34,364 bases of DNA from Planctomycetia bacterium (GCA_016191115.1 JACPPG010000090.1:1-34364), one strand, 5' to 3'; counted from the stretch's first letter, positions 7,021-16,265 are shown. Notes: generated by a model not told the origin, from the sequence alone. Made by a program: numbers and translations.

Positions 7021-9312
7021 TCAGCGTGGCGCGGGCTCGGACCCCATTTCGAACCGCAGGGCTCCGCCCTGCGCGATTTCGCCGTGCTTCACCCACGTGC
7101 GATCGAGGACCCTATCGTTCAGCCGAACTTTCTGCACGTACGGGTGAGCGGGGGCATAGTTGTCGGCTACCACCGTGAGCCGGTGGCCGCCAAGCATGAT
7201 CTCGGCACGCTGCCACAACGGGCTTGCGAGCTGGTAGCGATCCGAGCCGGCCGTCGGGTACAAGCCCAGCGAACTGAGCACGTACCAGGCCGAGAGCGTT
7301 CCGCCATCGTCGTTGCCGTCCAGTCCGTTCTCCTTGTCCCCGTACTTCTTGTCGAGGATCCAGCGAACCCACTTCTGCGTCAGATCGGGACGGCCGGCCG
7401 CGTTGAATAGATAAGCCGCATAAATGTCCGGCTGGTTCCCGTGCCAATAGTAAGCGTTCGGACGAAGCCCAACGCCGGGCTCCGATTTGGCGAAGAACTC
7501 GTCGAGCTCCTCCACGAAATACTCGCGGCTCTTGAACAGCGAAATCAGACCGGCCGCGTCGAACGAGACGGCCCATCGCCACTGCAAGGCGCTTCCTTCG
7601 ACGTAATCGTCGGTATACTTCTTGCCGAGATCGACGTAGGTCAATAGCAGCGGGCGGAACTCGACGAACTGCCCCTGCGAGTCGCGCGGCTGAAAATACT
7701 GGGTCTCTGGATTCCACAAGTTGCGATAGTACTGCGCGTGCTTGTCGAACAAGGCCGCATCTTCGCTATGCCCTAGCGCCTCGGCCAGCCGCGCGACGGC
7801 GTGATCCGCGTAGCAGTATTCCAGCGTCCGCGACACGGCCTGCGACATCAGGTCCGAAGGGCAATATTCGAACTTGAGGTAGTCTTCGATCCCTTTGCGA
7901 CCGCTGAATGGCGAATCGGGCGGCGTCGGGCCCAGCGCCGTCTTGCGCATCGCCTGGTAGGCCGTTTCGACGTCGAAATCACGAATGCCTTTGAGGTACG
8001 CCTCGGCAACGACCATGTCGGCGGGCGTGCCGAACATGGAATTCGTGTAGCCGGTGCCGGAAGGCCATCGCGGAAGGTAGCCGCCTTGCTTGGCCATCTC
8101 GACCAGCGAGACGACCATATCGCGCTGTTCGCGTGGGGCAATCAGCGTGTACAGCGGATGGACCGTGCGAAATGTGTCCCACAGCGACATGTCCGTGTAA
8201 TACGTGAAGCCGGAAGCCTGATGCACCTGCCCGTCAAAACCGACGTATTCGCCGTTGGCGTCGTTGAAAACGGTCGGCATCAAGAACGAATGGTAGAGCC
8301 CGGTGTAGAAGATCGCTCGCTGCTGATCCGTGCCGCCCTCAAGGCGGACGAGCGAGAGCCTTTCTTCCCATTGCTCTTTGGCTTTCGCCAGGACCTGGTC
8401 GAAGTCTTGTTCCCCGACCTCTGATTCCAGGTTGGCGCGGGCGTTCTTGATGCTCGCATACGAGATCGCCAGCTTTAGTTCGACCGTCCGCTGCGGGCCC
8501 GCGTTCTCGAAAGTCAGATCGGCGCCCACCTCATCGCCTGCCGCCGCGTCCTGGCCGGCCGAAAACGCGTCCCCCTTCCAAGTGCCGAATGCGGCGAACG
8601 GTTGGCTGACGCGCGCGACAAAATAGATTTTGTGCCCGCCGTGACGCCCGGAAAACGTCCCGAACGTCCGCACGGCCCCCTCAACCTCGCGCGACGTGGG
8701 CAAAACGCGGACCTCGCCCTCGCTGCTGCGACCTTTGCCCAGGGCGCTCGTCGCATGAATCCGCAGGTGGGGCGTTTGCCCTTCGGGAAACGTGTAGCGA
8801 TGGACGCCCACGCGGCGCGTCGCCGTCAGTTCCGCGAGGATCCCGGGCTCAGGCAGCACCACGGCGTAGTAGCCGGGAAACGCCGTTTCCTTGTCGTGGG
8901 AGTATCGCACGTCGAGCCCTTGCTGCCGATCTTTCGGCGCGAACGGCGCGATACTCGGCACGACGAGGAAGTTCCCGCCGTCGACGGCGCCCGTGCCGCT
9001 CAACCTTGTGTGGCTGAAGCCAAGGATTCGTTCGTCGCCGTAGTAGTAGCCGGATGTGTTCGCGGCTCTCCGCCCCGTCGAGGAGACGGTATCCGGGCTA
9101 AGGCGGACCATTCCAAAAGGGACTGTCGCGCCCGGGAAGTTGTTGCCGCAAAGATAAGTGATCCCGCCCGTGCCCACGAACGGATTGACCCACCGGCCGA
9201 GATCGCCCGGTTGCACCGATGTCGGCAAAGCGGGCGGCGCGCCTTCGACCGCACGCGCAGTCGAAAGAAGAGCCCATCCCGAGACAACGATCATCAAGAG
9301 GCGGCTTGGCAT
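7021..9312 (-). CDS. GH92-family alpha-mannosidase-like glycoside hydrolase, secreted
   Basis: 763 residues with a signal peptide (residues 1 to about 24, RLLMIVVSGWALLSTARA). GH92 landmarks occur in order: NPFVGTGG and PGATVPFGMVRLSPD near the N-terminus, GFSHTRLSGTG, SLWDTFRTVHPLYTL, GYLPRWPSGTGYTNSMFGTP, HGNQPDIYAAYLFN, and GLDGNDDGGTLSAWYVLSSL with the conserved acidic cluster that holds the proposed general base. Family members are calcium-dependent exo-alpha-mannosidases acting on mannans or N-glycans (established for the family); linkage specificity cannot be read from sequence. The ATG at 9312 gives the signal peptide directly. The DUF1501 gene lies upstream on the same strand with a 105-base gap. 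Confidence 0.93.
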   Translation of the reverse strand: MPSRLLMIVVSGWALLSTARAVEGAPPALPTSVQPGDLGRWVNPFVGTGGITYLCGNNFPGATVPFGMVRLSPDTVSSTGRRAANTSGYYYGDERILGFSHTRLSGTGAVDGGNFLVVPSIAPFAPKDRQQGLDVRYSHDKETAFPGYYAVVLPEPGILAELTATRRVGVHRYTFPEGQTPHLRIHATSALGKGRSSEGEVRVLPTSREVEGAVRTFGTFSGRHGGHKIYFVARVSQPFAAFGTWKGDAFSAGQDAAAGDEVGADLTFENAGPQRTVELKLAISYASIKNARANLESEVGEQDFDQVLAKAKEQWEERLSLVRLEGGTDQQRAIFYTGLYHSFLMPTVFNDANGEYVGFDGQVHQASGFTYYTDMSLWDTFRTVHPLYTLIAPREQRDMVVSLVEMAKQGGYLPRWPSGTGYTNSMFGTPADMVVAEAYLKGIRDFDVETAYQAMRKTALGPTPPDSPFSGRKGIEDYLKFEYCPSDLMSQAVSRTLEYCYADHAVARLAEALGHSEDAALFDKHAQYYRNLWNPETQYFQPRDSQGQFVEFRPLLLTYVDLGKKYTDDYVEGSALQWRWAVSFDAAGLISLFKSREYFVEELDEFFAKSEPGVGLRPNAYYWHGNQPDIYAAYLFNAAGRPDLTQKWVRWILDKKYGDKENGLDGNDDGGTLSAWYVLSSLGLYPTAGSDRYQLASPLWQRAEIMLGGHRLTVVADNYAPAHPYVQKVRLNDRVLDRTWVKHGEIAQGGALRFEMGSEPAPR

Positions 9313-9417
9313 GGTTCACTCAAACGAGGTGTGTCTGGCGGATGCAAGGCAGAACGATCCGCGGATGCGGCCGGACGGCTGCATCAGCTCAACGAAAGAC
9401 GCGACGCGCGGAGCCTT

Positions 9418-10788
9418 CTAGCATAACTCCGCGATCGGACGGCCGTGAGGCAGGATGGGCGTGGGGCGGCCGGCGTGATCGGTGAATTGCAGATCGAGCG
9501 ACACGCCCAGCGCGTGGTACCAGGTGGCCAGCACGTCGGCGGGCGTGACGGGCCGATCCTTCACCTCGTCTCCCTTGCGGTTGGTGGCCCCCACCACCCG
9601 GCCCATCCGCAAGCCACCGCCCGACAGCAAGAGCGACATGCTGTTGCCCCAGTGCTCGCGGCCGGGTTGGCCGTTGAAGTTCGAGAGCCGCGGCGTGTGC
9701 GACATTTCGCCCATGACCACGAGTAGCACTTCGTCGCTGAGTCCCCGGTCGGCCAGGTCGTCGATCAGCGCCGCCACGACCTGGTCGAGCACCGGCAGCC
9801 GGGCGCGCATCTCATTGAAAATGTTCCACACGCTGGCGTGATCGTCCCAACTGAACGCCTTCTGACCCGGCACATGAGGAAAATCGACCGACACGATCCG
9901 CGCCCCCGCCTCGATCAACCGCCGCGCCAGCAGGCACCGCTGGCCGACCACGTTCCGCCCGTACCGGTCGCGCGTCGCCGCCTCTTCCTGGTTGATATCG
10001 AAGGCGCGGGCGACGCGCTCGCTGGTGAGCAGGGCGGCCGCCTTCTGATGAAAACGGTCGAGCGTTTCGAACTGGCCCGAGCCATCGACATCGCGCCGCA
10101 GCCGATCGAATTCGTGGAGCAGCCCCAACCGCGTGTCGATCCTCGGCCGCGCGTCCGCCTTGGCGGTGAGATTCGGCATGGCGAAGCTGGGCTCGTTCGG
10201 ATCGCCGGCCACCACGAGCGGTTCGAGTTGCTGACCCAGATAGGCGCTGCCGCGGTAGCGCATCAGCGGCAGTACGACGTGCGGCGGCATGCCGGCCACG
10301 CGCTCGCCCAGCACGTGATTCGTCACGGCCCACACGTCGGGGTACTTGGGGCGAAACGGCGGCGCCTCGGCCAGCTCTCCCGGGTAACCGGTGAGCATGG
10401 TGTGCGTGCTGTTGACGTGGCCGGGGCTGTCGTGATGGCAAGAACGTATGATGGCGAACTTATCGGCCCGCGCCGCCAAGAGCGGCAAATGCTCGCTGAT
10501 CTCGATGCCCGGGACGCTGGTGGGTATCGGCTGAAACTCGCCGCGGTACTCAGCCGGCGCGAGCGGCTTGAGATCGAAGGTTTCCATGTGGCTCGGCCCG
10601 CCCCACAGCCACAGCACCAGCAGAGCCTTGTTGCTGCTGACCGGGCGCCCCACCGCCGCGGCCTGGCTCTCGAGCGCCAAGAGGTCCGCGAGCCTCAGCG
10701 CGGAAAGCCCGACCAGCCCACTGCGGACAAAGGCCCGCCGGTCCAGCGTACCGTGACAGCGCTCGCCCTTGGTCATCCAGCCGGGCAT
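9418..10788 (-). CDS. DUF1501 protein with twin-arginine signal
   Basis: 456 residues from the ATG at 10788. A Tat-type signal is at residues 16-30 (DRRAFVRSGLVGLSALRLA). Sulfatase-like features follow: LLVLWLWGGPSHMETFDLKP, then IIRSCHHDSPGHVNSTHTML, VSVDFPHVPG and a C-terminal VVMGEMSHTPRLS and REHWGNSMSLLLSGGG. This is the DUF1501 family, very abundant in planctomycetes and distantly related to alkaline-phosphatase/sulfatase folds; no catalysis is established. GAGGA lies 10 bases before the chosen ATG. DUF1501 genes usually sit beside a large cytochrome-like DUF1549/DUF1553 gene, and none is present here; instead GH92 follows. The 176 bases to the sigma-like gene form a divergent promoter region, but I see no clear -35/-10 pair. 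Confidence 0.93.
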   Translation of the reverse strand: MPGWMTKGERCHGTLDRRAFVRSGLVGLSALRLADLLALESQAAAVGRPVSSNKALLVLWLWGGPSHMETFDLKPLAPAEYRGEFQPIPTSVPGIEISEHLPLLAARADKFAIIRSCHHDSPGHVNSTHTMLTGYPGELAEAPPFRPKYPDVWAVTNHVLGERVAGMPPHVVLPLMRYRGSAYLGQQLEPLVVAGDPNEPSFAMPNLTAKADARPRIDTRLGLLHEFDRLRRDVDGSGQFETLDRFHQKAAALLTSERVARAFDINQEEAATRDRYGRNVVGQRCLLARRLIEAGARIVSVDFPHVPGQKAFSWDDHASVWNIFNEMRARLPVLDQVVAALIDDLADRGLSDEVLLVVMGEMSHTPRLSNFNGQPGREHWGNSMSLLLSGGGLRMGRVVGATNRKGDEVKDRPVTPADVLATWYHALGVSLDLQFTDHAGRPTPILPHGRPIAELC

Positions 10789-10964
10789 GAGTGGCAATTC
10801 CTCGGACAGGCGTTCCCACTATGGTCAGGGCTGCCGCGATAGTTATCCGGCGGCTGGCCCGACGCCTGAGCATACCAAGGCCGACCGGAATTGCCACCGC
10901 GGCCATGGACGCGGCCGCGTCGGGGGCCACGGAATTCACGCAACCAACGGGCAGGACAAACGCA

Positions 10965-12833
10965 ATGGATATCCAGCCTGCCGATTCCCGGCTTGTTTGG
11001 GCAGGCATCTGTACGTGCCCAAAAAACCGGAAATCTTCACCAAACGGTCAACCAAATGGCCCCCCAGGTGCCAATTATATTACGGGTGGCGATCCCTACT
11101 TTACCCTTATCCCCAAATGGTTCGACCGTTTGACTCAAGAGACATTCGGGCAGCATGTTCCGTCGGCCGTCGTGCCAAGCGCCCCAAAGCTTGAGGACGC
11201 GTATCGGCAGTACCTGCCGGTATTCTTCCGGGCTTTGGGCCACTTGAGCCGCCGAGGCTTTCCGCTCGCGCCCGACGAAACGCTGGACGTGGTTCACGAT
11301 TTTTTCGTGGACGCCTGGCCGGGACTAGAGAAGCGCTTTGCGGCAGAGAAGGGTACATTTTCCGCGTACATAGGAGTTGCGTTCACTCGATTTGCAAGAC
11401 GACGTATTGCCCAAATGGCCGCCTGGCGAGGAAGGATGAGAGATTTGCGCGAGATCGTACGCGGCCCTCACGACGGGGTGCCGGAGCCTTCCGAGCTAGT
11501 CGCAACGAAGGAGAATCTCGCGTCGCTGCGCGGCGCAGTCGAGCGGCTTCCTCCCTCTGAAAGGGCCGTGTTGCAGGACGCCGTCGACTCCGGCGATAGC
11601 GAGCGCGTCTTGGCGGCCCGGCACGGCGTCACTCGGCACCGCATCAGGCAAGCCATTTTGGACGGCATGGGACGAGTCGCGGCCAACATGGCGTCGCGGC
11701 GTGAAGAGCCGGTTGGCGAGTGGCAAGTCGCTCGAACGCTGTGGAAAGACGGCCGCAGTCCGCGGGACGTCGCCTTGCGGCTTGGAATACCCCTCTCTGA
11801 CGTAACACTCGCTCGGCGCCGGCGCGTCGAGCGGTTGATAGGCGCGATTCGTACCAACACAGCGGTCCCCATGCCAGGAGCCTCTCCCATGCCACTCAGT
11901 CCTTGGATGCAATTGTTGCACGACACCACCCTCTCCCAGGGCAATACGGCCCTTCTGGAGAAAGTGAGACAGCATCGAACGGAGATTCGAAAGGTTTTGG
12001 CCGAGGGAGAAGACGTCGCATACACGGAGGACGAGCAGGTCAGGATCCATGACGCAGGCGAGTGGTTGGCCAGTGTGTACGAGGTTTTAGGCGAAACAGA
12101 GATGCGTGAAGAAGACCAAAGCGAGCTCGATGCCGCGATCGCACGGGCGCTTGGTGATGAAGTCAACGAAATTCAAACCGCGTTCGCCGAGGGTTTGATT
12201 CAAGAGCTGCCCGACGATCTCTTGGATTGGGACGCCTGCTTTGCAGGACTCAAGGCCGATCCGCAGGTCGTGAAGATTCTGCAGCGGGAGATCGTCGTCG
12301 AATTCAACCGCGATCGCATTATGGCGCTGGCCGAATATGGCATCACTTCGGTCGTGGTGCTGGAGGCGTGCGAGGGTATTCGGCTGCTTCTTAACCGTTT
12401 TCTCACGGTTGCCGCATGGCCGCGCAAGCAATGGCCCGCAAGCACGCCGTGGATGGTTGTCCTGGAGCAGGTCCACGCCGTTGCGGATGCGGGCGCGCGA
12501 CCTCGCTACGTCGTCGCCCGATCGGAAAGTCAAGCGGATGGAGGCGACGGCGTCTACGTCCCCTGGACTTTGCTTGTTGAGGAAGTGCAAACGACCCGCG
12601 ATTGCAGCCCGCAAGCTGCCGAGCCGTTGGTTCGTTGGATCGTGGAAGTAGCGCGCGTCAGGCCGCTGGTGATTCCGGACTATGTGGCGGAGCTAAGCGG
12701 GAGCCGTGGCGTGGCGTTTTGGGCCCAGGCGCAAGAGCGCCGGCAATCTCTCTACCATCGCTGGGTGGAGCGACGCGCGGACGCCACTCCGCGCCCCGCG
12801 GTGCGACAAGCGGCCGGCATGCGGCGCGGTTGA
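10965..12833 (+). CDS. Sigma-70-like (ECF-type) factor with large C-terminal domain of unknown function
   Basis: 622 residues. Residues 78-150 resemble sigma region 2 (RQYLPVFFRALGHL, TLDVVHDFFVDAWPGLEKRF, GTFSAYIGVAFTRFARRR). Residues 185-240 resemble region 4 (LRGAVERLPPSERAVLQ, AARHGVTRHRIRQAIL). Residues 250-296 contain a second helix-turn-helix (DVALRLGIPLSDVTLARRRR). Residues 310-622 form a large, partly acidic helical domain I do not recognise. Classical ECF factors have about 200 residues, so this is a sigma-output fusion or a sigma-derived regulator. Start: the frame is open from 10791, but that would collide with the DUF1501 start; ATG at 10965 is preceded by AGGA with 8-base spacing. 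TTG at 11130 is another option. No anti-sigma gene is adjacent. Confidence 0.7.
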   Translation: MDIQPADSRLVWAGICTCPKNRKSSPNGQPNGPPGANYITGGDPYFTLIPKWFDRLTQETFGQHVPSAVVPSAPKLEDAYRQYLPVFFRALGHLSRRGFPLAPDETLDVVHDFFVDAWPGLEKRFAAEKGTFSAYIGVAFTRFARRRIAQMAAWRGRMRDLREIVRGPHDGVPEPSELVATKENLASLRGAVERLPPSERAVLQDAVDSGDSERVLAARHGVTRHRIRQAILDGMGRVAANMASRREEPVGEWQVARTLWKDGRSPRDVALRLGIPLSDVTLARRRRVERLIGAIRTNTAVPMPGASPMPLSPWMQLLHDTTLSQGNTALLEKVRQHRTEIRKVLAEGEDVAYTEDEQVRIHDAGEWLASVYEVLGETEMREEDQSELDAAIARALGDEVNEIQTAFAEGLIQELPDDLLDWDACFAGLKADPQVVKILQREIVVEFNRDRIMALAEYGITSVVVLEACEGIRLLLNRFLTVAAWPRKQWPASTPWMVVLEQVHAVADAGARPRYVVARSESQADGGDGVYVPWTLLVEEVQTTRDCSPQAAEPLVRWIVEVARVRPLVIPDYVAELSGSRGVAFWAQAQERRQSLYHRWVERRADATPRPAVRQAAGMRRG

Positions 12834-12939
12834 AGGGTCTGTCTCGTCTTAAGGGCGCGGCCACACGCGCACGCGCATCGCGTGCCCGGTGGTGCAAAAA
12901 CCGCCCTGAAGCTTCCGCACATACGGCTCCGCGTCCCAG

Positions 12940-13887
12940 TCAATGGTCCCGTTGCGCTCGAAGATGCGGTGCAGGATCAAGCTGTTGTGGCAAACCTGCC
13001 GCGAAGTCCGATTGCCAAAGAGCCGCTAGCCGGGCTGCCGGCACCACGTCCATCTGGGTTGTGGTGCCGGAGCGCGATTCGAGAACCATGTGCGGCCTTT
13101 TCACATCGGGTGGCCCGTTGTGCAAGAGCGGCTTGTGCATGTGGCCCGTCATCAAGACGCAGATATCCTTGTCCAGCAACACGCGCGCGAGCTCGTCGCG
13201 GCTTGCGCTGTCGATACCCAGGACATAGTTGGTGTGTGCCGGCGAGTGATGCAACACGAGAACGCGAATTTCCCCGTCAGCTTTGGGCGCCAGGCTCATG
13301 CCCAGGGTGTTTAGCTGGCTTACGAACGAGCCGTGGGCAAAAAAACGCTTGGCTCCGAAAGGATGGACGTCCACGTCGCTATCGATCTTGATCAGGCGGA
13401 TCGTTCTGCCTCCCGGCAAGGGAATGGGGAACTCCGACGGGAACGTATTGAGAGGAAAGTACGTGACCCGGGCGGCCGTCGGACCGCCAAGGATCGTCAG
13501 GTTGCCCGGCCATTGGTCATGGTTTCCCGTGATCGCACGATCGCGCCAGTCCCCCAACATGAGCCCGGCCACTTTGTTGCCGAAAATCAACCGGCTAATC
13601 AGATAGTCGTCGGCGGTGTCAAACTCATTGCCGTTCCCGGTTCGGGTCACGTCCCCCGTGACGACGACGTAAGGTTGCTCGCCAGCCGTGCGGAGGCCTT
13701 CACAGAACTCCTGGAGATGCTCGAGCGCCCGAAAATGGTGCCCCAAAAGACCGTCAAAATGTCGATGCTTCTGCACGATCGGTGGGATCGCGGAAAAGTC
13801 GCGTGCATCTCCGCTGACCGGGTCCGGTTCGCCGAAATGCAAGTCCGAGATCTGCAGGATGGTCGCGAGCAATTGTGGGTCTGGCAC
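12940..13887 (-). CDS. Calcineurin-like metallophosphoesterase
   Basis: 315 residues. All metal-binding motifs of the family are present in order: D-x-H (ISDLHFGE, near the N-terminus), GD (VVVTGDVTRTG), GNHD (AITGNHDQWPG), a His (VLVLHHSPAHTN) and GHxH (VLMTGHMHKPLL). This layout is like class III cyclic-nucleotide phosphodiesterases (CpdA-like) and related two-metal phosphatases; substrate unknown. No signal peptide or membrane helix is seen, so it is probably cytoplasmic. GTG at 13887 is chosen because an AGGGGG stretch lies 6 bases upstream; an ATG at 13905, six codons earlier in the same frame, lacks such a site. The gene is convergent with the sigma-like gene and divergent from the GGT-like gene. 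Confidence 0.88.
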   Translation of the reverse strand: MPDPQLLATILQISDLHFGEPDPVSGDARDFSAIPPIVQKHRHFDGLLGHHFRALEHLQEFCEGLRTAGEQPYVVVTGDVTRTGNGNEFDTADDYLISRLIFGNKVAGLMLGDWRDRAITGNHDQWPGNLTILGGPTAARVTYFPLNTFPSEFPIPLPGGRTIRLIKIDSDVDVHPFGAKRFFAHGSFVSQLNTLGMSLAPKADGEIRVLVLHHSPAHTNYVLGIDSASRDELARVLLDKDICVLMTGHMHKPLLHNGPPDVKRPHMVLESRSGTTTQMDVVPAARLAALWQSDFAAGLPQQLDPAPHLRAQRDH

Positions 13888-13996
13888 AAACGCCCCCCTG
13901 AACATGATGACGTGGTATAGAATCTCCCTTTGTCCATGAGTGTCTTGGCAGGCGGTGACAAGTAGTTGTCATAGCGCTTCCGCCGAACCAAAGATC

Positions 13997-15670
13997 ATGT
14001 CAGAATCTCCCCACGACACCCCCCGGATGCCGCGTCTCACGCGGCGCCACCTTTTGCAGCTCTCCGGAGCAGGCTGGTGGATGCTGCACGGTGGCACGGA
14101 CGTGGCCGAAACTTTCGGCGCTGCCAACACTCCCGAGGCCCCCGGGCTGGTGATCGGTCATCCGCAGGGCGCTGCCGCCGGCATTCAGGTGCTCGCCAAT
14201 GGCGGCAACGCCGTTGATGCGATCGTGGCCGCCGCGCTTGTGGCCGGTGTCGTGGCGGTGCCGGCGTGCGGCATTGGCGGCTATGGCGGGCACGCCGTCA
14301 TTGGCTTGCCGGGCGGGAAAGTCTCCGCGATCGACTTCAATTCCACGGCGCCCGCCGCGGCCCGCGAGGATATGTACCCGCTCGACGCTTCAGGCCGTGT
14401 GCGTGGGCGGATCAATCAGCACGGTTGGCTCGCGGCCGGAGTGCCGGGGACTTTGGCCGGCTTGCAGCTTGCGATCGATCGATTCGGCACGCGGCGGCTT
14501 GAGCGGCTGATCGAACCGGCGATTCGTCTGGCGCGCGACGGATTTGCCGTAGAGGCGGGATTCGCCCGTGCGACCCGCAACGCCGCCGAGCAATTCGCTC
14601 GCGACCCCGGATCGGCGCGGTTGTTCCTGCCGGCTGGGCGGGTGCTCGCGGAGGGTGAGACCTTCCGCAACCCGGACCTGGCGGCAATGCTCGAGCGGCT
14701 GGCGAAAGACAACTCCGTAGCCGCGTTCTATCGCGGCCGCTTCGCCGACCAGGTCGCCCGCGAATTCAAGAAGCACGGCGGCCTCGTGACCCGCGACGAC
14801 CTGGCCGCGTACAAAGCCCGCGAGGTAGCGCCGCTATCGCTCACGTGGCGTGGCCACACGATCCACACGGCGCCATTGACGGCCGGCGGCCTCAGCGTGC
14901 TCCAGATCCTGGCGACGCTGCGGGCGCTTGATTGGGAGAAGATGGACGCGGCCGATCCCCACGCGACGCACGCCCGCGTCGAGGCCATGCGCGTGGCGTG
15001 GCACGATCGGCTGGCGCTCTTGGGAGATCCCGACGCCGGCGACCTGCCGGTCGACCGCCTGGTGTCGGCAGGGTATGCGGAACAATCGGCGGAGCGGGTG
15101 CGCAAAGCGGTTCGCGACGGACAGATGATCCCAGGCGCAAGCGACGACCGCACCGCCGGCGGCACCGTCCATCTCACCGCCGCCGACAAAACGGGCATGA
15201 TGGTGGCGCTTACGCTCACGCACGGCGAGGCCTTCGGCGCGCAAGTCACGGTCGAGGGGTTGGGCCTGGTGCTCGGGCATGGCATGTCGCGCTTCGACCC
15301 GCGACCCGGCTACCCGAACTCGCCGCGCCCGGGCTGCCGGCCGCTCAACAACATGTGCCCGAGCGTGATCGTCCGCGACGGCCGGCCAGTCGTCGCGCTA
15401 GGCGCCCACGGCGGGCGGCGGATCCCCAACACGCTGGTGGACGTGCTCGCCCCCTTGATCGGCCGCTGCGCGTCGTTGGCCGACGCCTACGCCGCCCCGC
15501 GTCTGCACACCGAAGGCGCCGCCACGCTGCAACTGGCCAAAGGCTGGAACGACGCCCAGGTGGACTACCTCAAGCGCGTCGGCTACACGATCACCACCGG
15601 CCGCGGCGCCAGCCTCAACGCGATCGCACGGGACGTGGAGGCAGGCACCTTTTCGCGTGTGCCTGCGTAA
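13997..15670 (+). CDS. Gamma-glutamyltransferase-like (Ntn hydrolase), Tat-exported
   Basis: 557 residues. A twin-arginine signal LTRRHLLQLSGAG is near the N-terminus. GGT landmarks follow: HPQGAAAGIQVLANGGNAVDAIVAAALV, GIGGYGGHAVI, PGTLAGLQLAIDRFGTRRL, GLVTRDDLAAYKAREVAPL. The autocatalytic site reads TAGGTVHLTAAD, where Thr of GGTVH (about residue 390) would be freed by self-cleavage as the nucleophile of the small subunit; enzymes such as E. coli GGT have TTH here. The oxyanion-hole region reads PGCRPLNNMCPS and GAHGGRRIPNTL. Role: transfer or hydrolysis of gamma-glutamyl groups, for example of glutathione, in the periplasm; planctomycete members may act on other amides. Start: ATG at 13997 gives the Tat signal; upstream in-frame GTG at 13940 would bury it. 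Confidence 0.9.
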   Translation: MSESPHDTPRMPRLTRRHLLQLSGAGWWMLHGGTDVAETFGAANTPEAPGLVIGHPQGAAAGIQVLANGGNAVDAIVAAALVAGVVAVPACGIGGYGGHAVIGLPGGKVSAIDFNSTAPAAAREDMYPLDASGRVRGRINQHGWLAAGVPGTLAGLQLAIDRFGTRRLERLIEPAIRLARDGFAVEAGFARATRNAAEQFARDPGSARLFLPAGRVLAEGETFRNPDLAAMLERLAKDNSVAAFYRGRFADQVAREFKKHGGLVTRDDLAAYKAREVAPLSLTWRGHTIHTAPLTAGGLSVLQILATLRALDWEKMDAADPHATHARVEAMRVAWHDRLALLGDPDAGDLPVDRLVSAGYAEQSAERVRKAVRDGQMIPGASDDRTAGGTVHLTAADKTGMMVALTLTHGEAFGAQVTVEGLGLVLGHGMSRFDPRPGYPNSPRPGCRPLNNMCPSVIVRDGRPVVALGAHGGRRIPNTLVDVLAPLIGRCASLADAYAAPRLHTEGAATLQLAKGWNDAQVDYLKRVGYTITTGRGASLNAIARDVEAGTFSRVPA

Positions 15671-15729
15671 GCAATTTGATTGGCCCGACCGTCGGGGGCG
15701 GGTACTCTAGTTGTTAGGAGACGATCGAG

Positions 15730-15975
15730 ATGTCTTACCAGTTTCCGCCGGATGTTGACCAGCTCGTCAAAGACCGCATGGCGCACGGTGGCTATTTGTC
15801 GGAAGACGACGTTTTGCGCGACGCTTTGCGTGCTCTCGAAGAGATCTCCTACTTTCGACCCGAGCCCAACGCGGGCAGGATCACCAATTTTGAGGAGCTT
15901 CGCCGGGAGGTTTGTCGCGGCCTGAATCAGCTCGACCGAGGCGAGGGCCGCGATTCCGACGAAGTATTTGCCTAA
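15730..15975 (+). CDS. ParD-like ribbon-helix-helix antitoxin, orphan
   Basis: 81 residues, starting YQFPPDVDQLVKDRMAHGGYLSEDDVLRDALRALEE in pieces typical of ParD/CopG antitoxins: an N-terminal DNA-binding ribbon followed by two helices. The C-terminal part (GLNQLDRGEGRDSDEVFA) resembles the toxin-binding tail of ParD proteins, which usually continues a few residues after DEVFA, so the end may be clipped by the TAA. AGGAG lies 9 bases before the ATG. No ParE/RelE toxin frame follows; the next 130 bases have no convincing coding sequence and then repeat A2 begins. It lies 59 bases after the GGT-like gene. Likely a solitary antitoxin or the remnant of a toxin-antitoxin pair. Confidence 0.75.
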   Translation: MSYQFPPDVDQLVKDRMAHGGYLSEDDVLRDALRALEEISYFRPEPNAGRITNFEELRREVCRGLNQLDRGEGRDSDEVFA

Positions 15976-16108
15976 CCGGCTATTCCACTATGGCGCGTCC
16001 CTGAGGTGCTGTCGAAGGTCATTCTCCCGAAACATTCCCGCTTCCGCGACGGTAATAACTGCGGCGAAAGCCGGCGCCGAACGTCGCTTGCTGGCAGGCA
16101 AGCATCCG

Positions 16109-16265
16109 CAGGGTCATTCTGTTTTTCAAAATGGCGAGGCGGGAAAATGGGACTGGCTCCGAGCATAAACAGCGCAAGTCCTTTCAGACCAACGTTGCGT
16201 CTCGGTGCCTGTCTCACTTTCCGGCCGGTGCGCTGCCGTCCAGCTTAAATCTGTAAACGGCCCTG
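16109..16265 (+). repeat. Miniature element family A, copy A2, with 10-bp target duplication
   Basis: 157 bp, from CAGGGTCATT to ACGGCCCTG, flanked by CAAGCATCCG (16099-16108) and CAACCATCCG (16266-16275), a 9-of-10 direct repeat. Arms: GGCGGGAAAATGGGACTGGC first and CTCGGTGCCTGTCTCACTTT second. It lies in the 440-base gap between the ParD-like gene and the monooxygenase fusion. The rest of that gap (15976-16098 and 16276-16416) shows no gene; AAGGAG at 16401-16406 is the ribosome binding site of the next gene. Confidence 0.85.
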
